Assembly (NCBI GenBank): GCA_902491475.1
Contig: CABUHY010000007.1
Location: 1 to 64,000, forward strand
Reading direction: 5' to 3'
DNA length: 64,000 bases
Origin: an uncultured Eubacteriales bacterium
GTDB lineage: Bacteria; Bacillota; Clostridia; Oscillospirales; Acutalibacteraceae
Part shown: positions 1 through 8,398 of the stretch, piece after piece
How the letters are laid out: every line of letters begins with the position of its first letter
How positions within the stretch are numbered: the first letter of the stretch is position 1
The notes under the pieces: model-generated
What the model was told of the DNA's origin: nothing
The model's database searches: none
Seen by the model: only the letters and a program-made list of their open reading frames with translations
Made by a program: the position numbers and the translations under genes

Positions 1-41
1 AAAATTATGCCAAAGGCAAATTTTGAGGGCACTATAATTAG

Positions 42-65
42 GATAGTGTGATTTTTCACACTATC
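42..65. repeat. Short perfect hairpin
   Basis: Ten-base arms (42-51 and 56-65) around a TTTT loop form a perfect inverted repeat. No gene ending just upstream is visible inside the window, so it may be the terminator of a gene lying left of the window edge. There is no strong T-run on either side, so this is uncertain. Confidence 0.4.
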
Positions 66-245
66 TCCTCCGAGTTAAATGAAATCAAAAATAAATATAC
101 ACTGTAATTTTAGATTAAATCCGCAAATTTTTCAATATAAATCTTGAAAAATGTTTTGTTATCTGTTTAATTTCGGATTATCTGTTCTGCACATTATATA
201 ATCCATACTGACATCTTAAAAATCTGCTAATGTCATCAATGAAAC

Positions 246-274
246 GAAACACAGGGGACGGTTCTCTGCGTTTG
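246..274. repeat. REP-like imperfect palindrome
   Basis: The arms GAAACACAGGGGAC (246 on) and the trailing GGTTCTCTGCGTTTG can fold back on each other. The motif resembles palindromes often found near REP-associated (Y1/IS200-like) transposases in Clostridia. That resemblance is from memory, and no transposase is present here. Confidence 0.4.
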
Positions 275-387
275 ACAGACTTCTTTTGCCAAGGCCTGCC
301 TTGCAAAAGATTTTGGGGATTCGAATCCCTTTTTGATTTCATATTCACACAAAAAAGAAGCACAGATGGAAATCTGTACTTAACTCT

Positions 388-535
388 GCGTGATATTTTT
401 GCTCTCGCAAAAGTGATATTGCGCCTTTGGCGCAGTGATATTATATTCGCCTCTTCAACTGCCGCAAGGCAATATCACTCGGCGAAGCCGAATATCACTG
501 CAAAGCAATATAACTCGCCGCAAGGCGAATATAAC
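388..535. repeat. 148-bp multi-hairpin repeat, copy 1
   Basis: Successive small stem-loops with different stems are separated by the octamer GTGATATT in the left half, and by its reverse complement AATATCAC then AATATAAC in the right half. The element is thus a nested palindrome carrying internal hairpins. A second copy of identical length lies at 701-848. Confidence 0.85.
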
Positions 536-700
536 AAGAAGACGATTGCAAAAGCAATAGTCAAATAAACATACATAAAATCATATTTACAGTTTTATTT
601 AACCGAAACAGGGCGGTAGCGAAACAACGCCGCCGTGAGTGAATACGATTTTGGAAAAACGTATTTTTATTATTTTGGGTGATATGCCTCACTTTGTTCG

Positions 701-848
701 GCGTGATATTTTTGCTCTTGCAAAAGTGATATTGCACCTTTGGCACAGTGATATTATATTCGCCTCTTCAACTGCCGCAAGGCAATATCACTCGGCGAAG
801 CCAAATATCACTGCGAAGCAATATAACTCGCTGCAAGGCGAATATAAC
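701..848. repeat. 148-bp multi-hairpin repeat, copy 2
   Basis: It is the same length as copy 1 and differs at six positions by eye. Several changes weaken stems that are perfect in copy 1 (for example the GCGCC/GGCGC stem becomes GCACC/GGCAC), so copy 2 looks the more decayed. It is in direct orientation, about 165 bp after copy 1. Confidence 0.85.
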
Positions 849-850
849 TG

Positions 851-882
851 AAAAGCTCTTGTTCAAAAGAACAAGAGCTTTT
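851..882. terminator. Perfect A/T-flanked hairpin
   Basis: Fourteen-base arms (851-864 and 869-882) close a four-base AAAA loop. The arms begin AAAA and end TTTT, as in a bidirectional intrinsic terminator. On the minus strand it directly follows the tRNA-3'-end-like relic at 884-905, copying the arrangement of the real tRNA-Tyr and its terminator at 1081-1206. Confidence 0.6.
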
Positions 883-883
883 C

Positions 884-1075
884 TTGGTAGGAGCGGATGG
901 ACCCGAGCTGCGCTCGGCGTTCGTTTGCTTCGCAAACCTCCGATTTATAAGAAAACGGGGCCCCCGAAAAGCCTGCTTTTCGGGGCAAAGGAGGAGCAGC
1001 GAAATGAGTGCGAGGCGATAAAATCGCCGCAAGCGATATGCAGCTTGCGACGACGCGGTTCTCATCCACCCTTTT
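884..1075 (-). repeat. Structured repeat with tRNA-3'-end-like edge
   Basis: Read on the minus strand, the block ends with a T-arm-like and CCA-like sequence (around 884-905) that resembles the 3' end of the neighbouring tRNA-Tyr. Its interior holds several GC-rich stem-loops, such as arms near 966-984. It contains no reading frame with family resemblance. I read it as an intergenic repeat that has captured, or mimics, a tRNA 3' end. This is tentative. Confidence 0.4.
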
Positions 1076-1080
1076 TTCAC

Positions 1081-1120
1081 AAAAAAATAATAACCAACCG
1101 CAAAAGCGATTGGTTATTAT
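1081..1120 (-). terminator. Intrinsic terminator of the tRNA operon
   Basis: On the minus strand, directly after tRNA-Tyr, a strong stem (arms about 1086-1097 and 1108-1119) is followed by a run of seven T residues. Confidence 0.8.
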
Positions 1121-1121
1121 T

Positions 1122-1206
1122 TGGTGGGAGCGGGTGGATTCGAACCACCGAAGTCGTCGACAACAGATTTACAGTCTGCCCCCTTTGGCCACTCGGGAAC
1201 ACTCCC
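1122..1206 (-). tRNA. tRNA-Tyr (GTA)
   Basis: On the minus strand the sequence folds as a class II tRNA with a GGGAGTG acceptor arm, a long variable arm, a GGTTCGAATCC T-arm and an encoded CCA end. The seven-base anticodon loop CTGTAAA gives anticodon GTA, which is tyrosine. It lies 28 bases after tRNA-Thr in the same transcript. Confidence 0.95.
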
Positions 1207-1234
1207 ACATAAATTATTTTGTTGTACAAAATAA

Positions 1235-1310
1235 TGGAGCTGGTGGACGGACTTGAACCCCCGACCTGCTGATTACAAATCAGCTGCTCTACCAACTGAG
1301 CTACACCAGC
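1235..1310 (-). tRNA. tRNA-Thr (TGT)
   Basis: This is a complete 76-base cloverleaf on the minus strand. It has acceptor GCTGGTG, a D-arm with AGTTGGTAGAGC, an anticodon loop TTTGTAA giving TGT, a T-arm GGTTCAAGTCC and an encoded CCA. It is the first gene of a two-tRNA operon. Confidence 0.95.
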
Positions 1311-1327
1311 GTTTCGAACGCTTGAAT

Positions 1328-1356
1328 ATAATATCACATACATTCGTTTTCGTCAA
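1328..1356 (-). promoter_or_regulatory. Promoter of the tRNA-Thr/tRNA-Tyr operon
   Basis: Minus strand: -35 TTGACG (1351-1356), 17-bp spacer, -10 TATTAT (1328-1333), eighteen bases before the tRNA-Thr 5' end. Confidence 0.8.
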
Positions 1357-1478
1357 GATAATTTTTTATTTTTTTGAAAAAAGTTTTTTCCCGCCGTTTT
1401 ATTCCGCACGCTTTTGCCCGGTTCTGCGAAGTGTTTTCAATAAAATAGCTTTTCGGTTGTTTCTTTAGAATAAAACAA

Positions 1479-1507
1479 TTGATTTTTGCGTTATATCGTA
1501 TTATAAT
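1479..1507 (+). promoter_or_regulatory. Promoter of the glycan-decoration operon
   Basis: -35 TTGATT (1479-1484), 17-bp spacer, -10 TATAAT (1502-1507). Transcription would start near 1514, which rules out an upstream in-frame start at 1479 for the first gene. Confidence 0.75.
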
Positions 1508-1568
1508 GTTGAAAAATGGATTATTGTGCTTTGACATAACTATCGGTTTGAGGAGTGTTTTTATTTTA

Positions 1569-3461
1569 ATGAAAAGCAAAAAAAGAAGCCTGTGCATCAT
1601 TTTTGCGGTTGCACTTGTCTTTTCCGTCTTAATTGAATTATGCCTGTTTACCGTAAACCGTTCGGTAGAGTTTCCTGACGGGTCGGTTTCCCTTCTTAAT
1701 AAAGAGGACTGTGTGTTGACGCCGGTCGGATACAATTCAAACGGCAATATATATAATCAGTCAAGCGACGACCCGCAACTTATTTTTACGGGAGTCAACG
1801 AAACCGTTAAAACAATATATATAAAGTTCGGCTCTCATATTACCAAAGATACTCCTGTTCAGGTTTATTATGCGGAAACCGCAACGGAGTTTTCGGCAAG
1901 TGCTTCAAAACAAATGACCGCTACTTTCCCCGCAAAATCGGCAATAATGGAAATACCCGGCGGAGATTATTCGTCACTGAGAATTGACATTGACGGTAAT
2001 TTTGCTATTGACGACATTATAGTATCTCCGTCAAGCGCAAAAACCGTTCTTCGTTTTGACGGAACATTCAGCATAGTACATGTTTTGATTTTCTTTGCGG
2101 GAATCAGCATTGCATTATTCATTTTTGTAAAATGGGCTACGGGCAAAAAGACCGAAAAATCTCTTACCGTATTTGAATTGATTTTCCTTGCTGCCTGCTT
2201 TGTCTATTACACGATGTGGATAATAAAGCCATTGAATTACGGTCCCGACGAGGCTATGCGGTATGATGTATCGCTGTTCTTCTTCAACAATAACAGGCTG
2301 CCTGTCGGAACGGAAGCCGCGAACCCCGTATGGGGCTTCTCATATGCGTTGCTCCCGACAATGCTCTGCAATGTGCTCGACTATATTCCTATGAAATTGG
2401 CTTCGCTTTTCACGGCAAACAGCTTTTACATTCTCTTGGCTGCCCGTATGGTCAGCGTATGCTGCGCAACACTCACAGTGTATTTTACCGTTAAGGCTTC
2501 AAAGCAGATTTTCAAAACTCCGTCAAGGTGGATAATGATTACCGTTATTGCGGCAATGCCTCAGTTCGCTTTCCTCGGAAGCTATGTAAATAACGACATC
2601 TGTTCAATGCTTGGCATTTCAATGATACTGTATGCGTGGACGCTTGCGATAAATGAAAACTGGAATTTCAAAAATGCCCTGCTCTTATCCGTCGGTATGG
2701 CGGTTTGCGCTATGTCATATTACAACAGCTATGTATGGGTGCTCGCAAGTATTTTCATATACTTCATCACATACTTCTATCACAACAAAAAAGACTTCAA
2801 AGGCTTTGTAAAGATGAGCGCATTTATCGTTATCATTACGCTTGTTCTTATGGGTTATCTGTTTGCGAGACATGTTTATCTGTATCACGACCTTCTCGGC
2901 TTCAATGTTATGCACGATTACGGCCTTGAGTACGCTAAGGAAGGATATAAGCCCGGCAGCAGGGGAACACCCTCGCAGCACGGATATTCGCTTTCGTTTA
3001 TGCTCAACGATATGGGGTGGATTTCCTCCTCTTATCAAAGCTTCATCGGTTGCTTCGGTCCGATGGCTTATCCGCTGAGCAATTCAGTTTACAGATTCTA
3101 TAAAATATTCTTTGCAATCGCATTTATCGGCTTTGCTTTTTATCTTATTAAGCTTGCCGTTAAATCAAAGAAAAAAAAGCCGACATTGGATTGGGTTATG
3201 TTCTATCTTGCTCTTGTGGCATGCGGAGTTATTGCAATAGCGTTGAGTGTTTACAACAGCTATTTCTCGGACTACCAGCCCCAGGGAAGATACTGCTTCC
3301 CGATGCTCCCTGCGCTTGCAGTGTTTACGGCTAAAGGCGTTGAAGCGTTTGTAACGCTTCTTAAAAGTGAAAAAGCGCAATGTGCTGTTGTTTCGTCAAT
3401 ATGCACGGTGCTGTTTATGATATCGGTTACATCTTATACAAATGTTTTGTTAGCAAGCTGA
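1569..3461 (+). CDS. DUF2142-like polytopic membrane protein (GT-C-like)
   Basis: A 630-residue protein with an N-terminal membrane segment, a beta-rich extracytoplasmic region (about 30-165) and then roughly ten membrane helices. A GPDE motif at 225-228 follows a helix, and a QGRYCFP motif sits near the C-terminus. This pattern fits DUF2142 proteins, which are related to GT-C glycosyltransferases using polyprenyl-phosphate sugars outside the membrane. It is the first gene of an eight-gene operon with an aminotransferase, an ArnC-like transferase and flippase halves, so an ArnT-like transferase role is inferred. The start is chosen because the promoter lies at 1479-1507; AGGAG at 1551 is 13 bases upstream, a long spacing. 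Confidence 0.75.
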   Translation: MKSKKRSLCIIFAVALVFSVLIELCLFTVNRSVEFPDGSVSLLNKEDCVLTPVGYNSNGNIYNQSSDDPQLIFTGVNETVKTIYIKFGSHITKDTPVQVYYAETATEFSASASKQMTATFPAKSAIMEIPGGDYSSLRIDIDGNFAIDDIIVSPSSAKTVLRFDGTFSIVHVLIFFAGISIALFIFVKWATGKKTEKSLTVFELIFLAACFVYYTMWIIKPLNYGPDEAMRYDVSLFFFNNNRLPVGTEAANPVWGFSYALLPTMLCNVLDYIPMKLASLFTANSFYILLAARMVSVCCATLTVYFTVKASKQIFKTPSRWIMITVIAAMPQFAFLGSYVNNDICSMLGISMILYAWTLAINENWNFKNALLLSVGMAVCAMSYYNSYVWVLASIFIYFITYFYHNKKDFKGFVKMSAFIVIITLVLMGYLFARHVYLYHDLLGFNVMHDYGLEYAKEGYKPGSRGTPSQHGYSLSFMLNDMGWISSSYQSFIGCFGPMAYPLSNSVYRFYKIFFAIAFIGFAFYLIKLAVKSKKKKPTLDWVMFYLALVACGVIAIALSVYNSYFSDYQPQGRYCFPMLPALAVFTAKGVEAFVTLLKSEKAQCAVVSSICTVLFMISVTSYTNVLLAS

Positions 3462-3479
3462 TAAAAAAGGAGAAAAATT

Positions 3480-4616
3480 ATGATTAGTTTTAACATTCCT
3501 CCGTATGTAGGCAACGAGCTTACCTACATTAAGGAAGCCGTTGACTCATATAAAATCTGCGGCGACGGTCAGTTCACAAAAAAGTGCAACGCATGGCTTG
3601 AAGAAAAGTTCAATGCTCAGAAAGCACTTCTGACGACGAGCGGCTCCACGGCACTTGATATGGCACTGCTGCTTTGTGACTTGAAGCCGGGCGATGAGGT
3701 TATACTTCCGAGTTACACCTTCTCAAGCACGGCAAACGCACCCGTTCTTGCAGGCGCAAAGCTTGTTTTCGTTGATGTTCGCCCCGACACTATGAACATT
3801 GACGAAAAGAAAATCGAAGCTGCAATCACAAAAAAGACAAAGGTAATAGTTGCCGTCCACTATGCGGGAATTTCCTGCGAAATGGACACAATCCTTGACA
3901 TTGCAAGGCGCCATAATCTTATGGTTATTGAGGACGCCGCACAGGGTGTTATGAGCACATACAAGGGCAAGGCGCTCGGCACAATGGGCGACTTCGGCTG
4001 CTACTCTTTCCATGAGACGAAGAACTACTCCATGGGCGAGGGCGGCGCACTTATAATCAACAACCCCGCCTACAACGAAAAGGCTGAAATCCTGCGTGAA
4101 AAAGGCACAAACAGGGCTAAATTCTTCCGCGGTCAGGTTGACAAATACACTTGGGTGGATTTCGGCGACAGCTATCTTCCCAGTGAGCTCAACGCAGCTT
4201 ATCTTTGGGCTCAGCTTCAGGTTGCGGACGAGATAAACGACAACAGACTTGCTACCTGGAACGCATATTACGAGGCTTTCAAGCCCTTGGAGGAAAAGGG
4301 ATATATCGAGCTTCCGACCGTTCCCGTAGGCTGTGTACACAACGCCCATATGTTCTATATCAAGCTTAAAAACCTTGAAGAGCGTACAGACTTTATAGCA
4401 AAGCTTAAAGAGGAAGGTGTTTACTGCGTATTCCACTACATTCCCCTCCACTCGGCACCCGCGGGACACAAGTTCGGCAGATTTGACGGCGAGGACGAAT
4501 ACACCACAAAGGAAAGCGAAAGACTTGTCCGTCTGCCTCTTTACTATAAGCTTACACAAGAGGACAGAGATTATGTTATAAAATGCGTTAAGCAGTATTT
4601 TGAAGGGAGAGAATAA
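3480..4616 (+). CDS. rffA: WecE/RffA-type dTDP-4-amino-4,6-dideoxygalactose transaminase
   Basis: A 378-residue PLP enzyme of the DegT/DnrJ/EryC1 family. The segment FRGQVDKYTWVDFGDSYLP followed by SELNAAYLWAQL is highly characteristic of WecE/RffA, which aminates dTDP-4-keto-6-deoxyglucose using glutamate. The PLP-binding lysine is K181 in the motif HETKNYS, and the EDAAQG motif upstream binds the cofactor. Length matches the family (about 376). RBS AGGAG lies just upstream, 18 bases after the previous stop. In this operon it would supply the 4-amino sugar for transfer to a lipid carrier. Whether the substrate is exactly dTDP-4-keto-6-deoxyglucose cannot be told from sequence. Confidence 0.9.
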   Translation: MISFNIPPYVGNELTYIKEAVDSYKICGDGQFTKKCNAWLEEKFNAQKALLTTSGSTALDMALLLCDLKPGDEVILPSYTFSSTANAPVLAGAKLVFVDVRPDTMNIDEKKIEAAITKKTKVIVAVHYAGISCEMDTILDIARRHNLMVIEDAAQGVMSTYKGKALGTMGDFGCYSFHETKNYSMGEGGALIINNPAYNEKAEILREKGTNRAKFFRGQVDKYTWVDFGDSYLPSELNAAYLWAQLQVADEINDNRLATWNAYYEAFKPLEEKGYIELPTVPVGCVHNAHMFYIKLKNLEERTDFIAKLKEEGVYCVFHYIPLHSAPAGHKFGRFDGEDEYTTKESERLVRLPLYYKLTQEDRDYVIKCVKQYFEGRE

Positions 4617-4619
4617 CAT

Positions 4620-5558
4620 TTGAAAATATCGGTTGTTGTTCCTGTTTACGGTTGCCCCGCGGCTGTCAAGCCCCTGACCGAAAGAGTCAGTGCAACCGTT
4701 GAGAAGATAACAGATGACTTTGAAATAATCCTTGTAAACGACGCCTGTCCCAAGGGCTCTTGGACAGAGGTGGAAAAGGTATGTGATGAAAATCCTCATG
4801 TAATAGGACTTGAATTAGCAAGAAACTTCGGTCAGATATGCGCTATTACCGCAGGTCTTGACTACTGTACGGGAGACTGGGTAGTTGTTATGGACTGCGA
4901 CCTTCAGGACAGACCCGAAGGAATACTTGACCTTTACAACAAAGCTCAGGAGGGATACGATGTTGTCTTTGCGAGAAGAAAAGACCGCAAGGACAAGGCA
5001 TCCGTCAAATTCCTCTCAAAAGCATTTTATAAGGTATATGATTACTTTACCGACGGTCAGTATGACAATTCAATTTGCAATTTCAGCATTTCACGCAGCG
5101 AAGTTATCAAAAACTATTGCAAAATGCGTGAACAGAACAGAGCCTATACCCTTTTCATTAAATGGATAGGCTATAAGCAAACCGCCATTGATGTTGAAGC
5201 GGATATCAGATACGAGGGCAAATCCTCTTACAATCTGAAGCGAAAGCTCAGCATGGCATCAAAATTTATAACGGCGCAATCAAACAAGCCTCTTATGTTC
5301 TCGGTAACTTTCGGCTTTATTGTTGCTGCGGCGGCTTTCATATATTTTATTTATATGGTAATATCGTACTTCTTTAAGGGAACTGTCCCCGAAGGCTGGA
5401 CAAGTATTATGGCCTCGATATATTTCCTGAGCGGAATAATACTTATCGCAATCGGTGTTCTCGGAATTTATATAGGATATATTTTCAATGAAGTCAAGGA
5501 ACGACCGCTTTATATCGTTCGTTCCGTAAAAACGCAATCTAAAACCGAAATGAAATAA
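4620..5558 (+). CDS. ArnC/GtrB-like polyprenyl-phosphate glycosyltransferase (GT2)
   Basis: A 312-residue family 2 glycosyltransferase. The catalytic GT-A domain begins with the ISVVVPVYG strand and carries the metal-binding DCDLQD motif (D92-D97). Two membrane helices lie at about 222-246 and 262-292. This architecture is shared by ArnC, GtrB and DPM1-type enzymes, which load a nucleotide-activated sugar onto undecaprenyl phosphate at the inner membrane face. It starts with TTG, preceded by GGGAGAG, three bases after the aminotransferase stop. Next to an rffA-type gene, the donor is probably a dTDP- or UDP-aminosugar (inference). Confidence 0.85.
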   Translation: MKISVVVPVYGCPAAVKPLTERVSATVEKITDDFEIILVNDACPKGSWTEVEKVCDENPHVIGLELARNFGQICAITAGLDYCTGDWVVVMDCDLQDRPEGILDLYNKAQEGYDVVFARRKDRKDKASVKFLSKAFYKVYDYFTDGQYDNSICNFSISRSEVIKNYCKMREQNRAYTLFIKWIGYKQTAIDVEADIRYEGKSSYNLKRKLSMASKFITAQSNKPLMFSVTFGFIVAAAAFIYFIYMVISYFFKGTVPEGWTSIMASIYFLSGIILIAIGVLGIYIGYIFNEVKERPLYIVRSVKTQSKTEMK

Positions 5559-5569
5559 AGGAGAAAATT

Positions 5570-6571
5570 ATGATTTTAGTTATTGGCGCAACAGGATATG
5601 TAGGCAGATATTTTTGTACGGAAATGGTAAACAAGGGCGTTGATGTTCTTGCTTTGGGCAGGTCAAAGAAAGTACAGGAATTTTTCAAGGAAAACAATGT
5701 TCCTTTTCAGTATTTTGACTTGAACGACGACAAATGCTTTGACACGCTCCCCACCGAAAATGTTGACGCAATCATCGACCTTTCCGCTTGTCTTGCAGAG
5801 CTTGAAACACCGATTGAAAGATTTTTTGAAGTAAACACCCTCGGCGTATATAAGGTTCTTGACTTTGCATACAGAAATAACATTAAAAAGGTAGTTGTTA
5901 CTTCGTCTCACAAGGTTTACAACGACATCGACAAAAAGGTAATTTCCGAAGCTGACGGAATCAGCTTCAAGGGCGACCATTCGCCGTACATTATTTCGAA
6001 AATCGCAGCTGAAAACTTTGTTGAATACTACAATAAGGATTTCGGTATGAACGCTGTTGTTTTAAGACTTACGGGCGTTCACGGCTATGGAGAAATCCTC
6101 GGTCATCTCAATGCAGACGGTTCATACAAAAAGAGCACATTTGAAATTTTCTTTGAAAAGGCTCTCAAGGCTGAACCGATTGAGGTTTGGGGCGACCAGA
6201 GCATTAAAAGAGACCATGTCTATATCAAAGATGTTGTTTCCGCACTCTATGCGGCTGCCACAAGCGGAGAAAACAAGGGTATCGTCACCATTGCTTCAGG
6301 CGTAGGATACTCACAGTACGAAGAAGCTCTTGCTCTTGCGGAGGTTTTCGGACCCGAGGGCAAAAAGAGCACCGTAACTTGCAGACCCGACCTTCCCGGT
6401 CTCACAAGAGGCTATATTTATGACATCTCAAAGGCTAAGAAGCTGATAAACTGGGAGCCCAAGTACACCGATATGGTTGAGCTTTACAAAGACTATAAAA
6501 AAGAGTGGATAAGCAAAAAGTATCACAATTACCACTACATTATAGAGGATCAGCGTCCCGCTACTCTTTAA
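5570..6571 (+). CDS. NAD(P)-dependent sugar epimerase/dehydratase (extended SDR)
   Basis: A 333-residue extended short-chain dehydrogenase. The N-terminal Rossmann motif GATGYVG (6-12) binds NAD(P), and the catalytic pair is Y140 and K144 in SPYIISK. The C-terminal half holds the usual substrate-binding segment (RDHVYIKDVVSA). The family includes UDP-glucose 4-epimerases, dTDP-glucose dehydratases and 4-ketoreductases. The exact reaction cannot be assigned, but the operon suggests formation or reduction of the 4-keto sugar. RBS AAGGAG lies eight bases upstream. Confidence 0.8.
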   Translation: MILVIGATGYVGRYFCTEMVNKGVDVLALGRSKKVQEFFKENNVPFQYFDLNDDKCFDTLPTENVDAIIDLSACLAELETPIERFFEVNTLGVYKVLDFAYRNNIKKVVVTSSHKVYNDIDKKVISEADGISFKGDHSPYIISKIAAENFVEYYNKDFGMNAVVLRLTGVHGYGEILGHLNADGSYKKSTFEIFFEKALKAEPIEVWGDQSIKRDHVYIKDVVSALYAAATSGENKGIVTIASGVGYSQYEEALALAEVFGPEGKKSTVTCRPDLPGLTRGYIYDISKAKKLINWEPKYTDMVELYKDYKKEWISKKYHNYHYIIEDQRPATL

Positions 6572-6581
6572 GGAATAAACT

Positions 6582-7610
6582 ATGATTTTTGAAGAAAAAA
6601 ATATGTTGATTACCGCAAGAGCTTCTGCGGCGATATATCTTATACTTGATTCTTTGAAAGCAAAAGGAAATGTTACAGTACCCGCAAACTTATGTTATGC
6701 GGGTATTTATCCTGTTCTGTACGCAGGTATGACCCCTGTCTTTTGTGATGTTGAAAAGGACAGCGGCAACACAAATGCAGAGCTTTTCAAAAAATCAGTA
6801 ACAGACAAAACCGTTGCGGCGATTATCCCTCATATGTACGGAAATCCCGTAAAGGAGCTTCCCGAAATAGCAGCTTTCTGTAGAGAAAACAAAATTCTGC
6901 TTATAGAGGACTGCGCTTCCGCAATGGGTGCCGAAGCTGATTATCCTCTCGGCGAAATCGGAGATTATACGGTTTACAGCACGGGATATTCAAAGACGCT
7001 TGACTTAGGACTCGGCGGTATTCTTTACAGTAAAACACACTCGCTTGACTCAATGAGAGAAAAAGAAAAGACCCTCCCCGCGTTTTCTTCGGAGGACGAA
7101 AAAAATCTTGAGTTTTTCTCAAAGCTTTACAGACTTTTGCGTAATAACGGAAACGGATGCGACATCGAAAAAGAAATATATAATATGCTCCCGACCGTCT
7201 GCAAAAATGCTTTCATTCACAGAATTTCAAAAGCGGATGCGGATATGATAAGGGAAAAGCTTTCCGATTTGCCGAAAGTTGTCGAATTGAGAAGAAAGTG
7301 CCTGAAAAGATATTGCGAAAATCTCAAAGACTGCGGTCTTAAATATTACGAATACTCCGACTCGGCGGTTCCGTGGAGGTTCAGCTTCTTTATAGAGCCC
7401 GAAAAAAGGAACGCATTCGTTTCCGAATGTCTTGAAAATAAAATACCGATAAGCGATTGGTATCCGTGCGTTATGCCGCTGTTCAACCAACCCGACGGCT
7501 TACCGGGAGCAAAAGAGCACGAAAAGGGCATATTGAATTTACCCATTCCCCTGCCCGATGAAAGAATCGATGAAATCTGTGATTGCATCAAAAAAATCCT
7601 GTCGGTTTAA
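6582..7610 (+). CDS. DegT/DnrJ/EryC1/StrS-family aminotransferase
   Basis: A 342-residue PLP-dependent aminotransferase, the second in this operon and only distantly similar to the first. The EDCASAMG motif matches the cofactor-binding EDxAxxxG, and K138 in GYSKTLD is the expected Schiff-base lysine, followed by a glycine-rich LGLGG. It ends with the family motif LPIPLP. It starts 10 bases after the epimerase stop. Two DegT enzymes in one operon imply either two aminosugars or a diamino sugar. A non-aminating role, such as a dehydratase, is possible but less likely because the lysine is present. Confidence 0.8.
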   Translation: MIFEEKNMLITARASAAIYLILDSLKAKGNVTVPANLCYAGIYPVLYAGMTPVFCDVEKDSGNTNAELFKKSVTDKTVAAIIPHMYGNPVKELPEIAAFCRENKILLIEDCASAMGAEADYPLGEIGDYTVYSTGYSKTLDLGLGGILYSKTHSLDSMREKEKTLPAFSSEDEKNLEFFSKLYRLLRNNGNGCDIEKEIYNMLPTVCKNAFIHRISKADADMIREKLSDLPKVVELRRKCLKRYCENLKDCGLKYYEYSDSAVPWRFSFFIEPEKRNAFVSECLENKIPISDWYPCVMPLFNQPDGLPGAKEHEKGILNLPIPLPDERIDEICDCIKKILSV

Positions 7611-7621
7611 GAGGTGTTATT

Positions 7622-8056
7622 TTGGAAGAAATTAAAAAGGAAAAAGAAAAAAAGCTAAGTCTTAAAATGCTGATTTTCCTGCAGGCGGCGGTATGTATTT
7701 ACACGCTTTCGGGCATTGCGGCTAAATTTGCGTCAAGATACGAGCTGTCCGCATTCTTCGGATTTTTGAAGGAGCTTTTCTCCTCGGGCTTTGACAAAAG
7801 CCTTTTCACAATGGAGAATTGGGGCTTTGTTATATGCTACGGCTGTGAACTGCTCGTGCTCGGAATTTACGCAATAATCTGGCAGCAGATTATAAAGCGC
7901 ATAGATATTTCAACGGCTTACGCAAACAGGGCTTTGGCTATATTCTGGTCAACACTGTGGGCTGTGCTGTTTTTCAAGGAAACAATCAGCGTTCAGAATA
8001 TTATAGGCATCGTTATCATCGTTGTCGGAACATGGATGGTGAACAGAGATGGCTAA
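7622..8056 (+). CDS. Half-size EamA/SMR transporter, ArnE/F-like subunit 1
   Basis: A 144-residue protein with a lysine-rich N-terminus and four predicted membrane helices, ending in the EamA-type pattern FFKETISVQNIIGIVIIVVG. Size and topology match the small EamA/SMR proteins ArnE and ArnF, which together flip undecaprenyl-phosphate aminoarabinose. The TTG start at 7622 is preceded by GAGGTG at 7611. An upstream in-frame ATG lies inside the previous gene. It overlaps the next, similar gene by eight bases, as expected of two subunits of one complex. Confidence 0.75.
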   Translation: MEEIKKEKEKKLSLKMLIFLQAAVCIYTLSGIAAKFASRYELSAFFGFLKELFSSGFDKSLFTMENWGFVICYGCELLVLGIYAIIWQQIIKRIDISTAYANRALAIFWSTLWAVLFFKETISVQNIIGIVIIVVGTWMVNRDG

Positions 8057-8393
8057 ATATTGGATTTCACTTTTCGGAGCCGTGCTTATTTCATCGGCGT
8101 CGCAGATGTTTTTGAAAAAAGCCGCACAGAAAAAATACAGCAGCTTTATCAGAGAATACTTAAATGTATGGGTAATTATCGGCTACGCTCTTATGATTAT
8201 GTCTACGCTCTGCATTATCTATGCTTACAAGGGCGTCGATTACAAGAACGGCCCTATAATAGAATCGCTCGGCTATGTTCTTATAATGATACTCGGCAGA
8301 GTGTTCTACAAGGAAAAAATTACCAAAAACAAACTTATAGGTAACGCACTTATTCTGTTGGGCGTTATAGTTTTCTATCTTCAGATAGGGTGA
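8049..8393 (+). CDS. Half-size EamA/SMR transporter, ArnE/F-like subunit 2
   Basis: A 114-residue protein with four membrane helices and the SMR/EamA hallmarks SQMFLKKAAQK near the N-terminus and the glutamate-containing FYKEKI before the last helix. It overlaps the preceding half-transporter gene (8049-8056), so the two are translationally coupled and probably form a heterodimer. Given the ArnC-like gene in the operon, the inferred role is flipping a polyprenyl-phosphate-linked sugar. A drug exporter is the main alternative, but two paired halves inside a sugar operon make that unlikely. Confidence 0.75.
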   Translation: MAKYWISLFGAVLISSASQMFLKKAAQKKYSSFIREYLNVWVIIGYALMIMSTLCIIYAYKGVDYKNGPIIESLGYVLIMILGRVFYKEKITKNKLIGNALILLGVIVFYLQIG

Positions 8394-8398
8394 AAATG

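Larger units (their letters stand above)
1..1075. other. Gene-free, repeat-rich region
   Basis: No convincing coding sequence lies here. Open frames exist on both strands but run straight through the hairpin repeats and lack ribosome binding sites or recognisable protein families. The DNA is a patchwork: a hairpin at 42-65, a REP-like palindrome at 246-274, a T-arm-like element near 315-330, two copies of a 148-bp multi-hairpin repeat, and a tRNA-3'-end-like segment from about 884. Confidence 0.7.

Noticed and set aside
388..848. Possible CRISPR-like array because of short repeated octamers
   Set aside because: Spacing is irregular, the octamer switches orientation mid-element, the intervening sequences are hairpins rather than unique spacers, and no cas genes are present.
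230..1212. Open frames such as 230-568, 639-851 and 748-1212
   Set aside because: They translate the hairpin repeats and even run into the tRNA-Tyr gene. No RBS, no domain, low-complexity products.
3723..4799. Minus-strand open frame of 358 codons
   Set aside because: It is antisense to the WecE-type aminotransferase and the glycosyltransferase, both strong real genes; the translation has no family resemblance.
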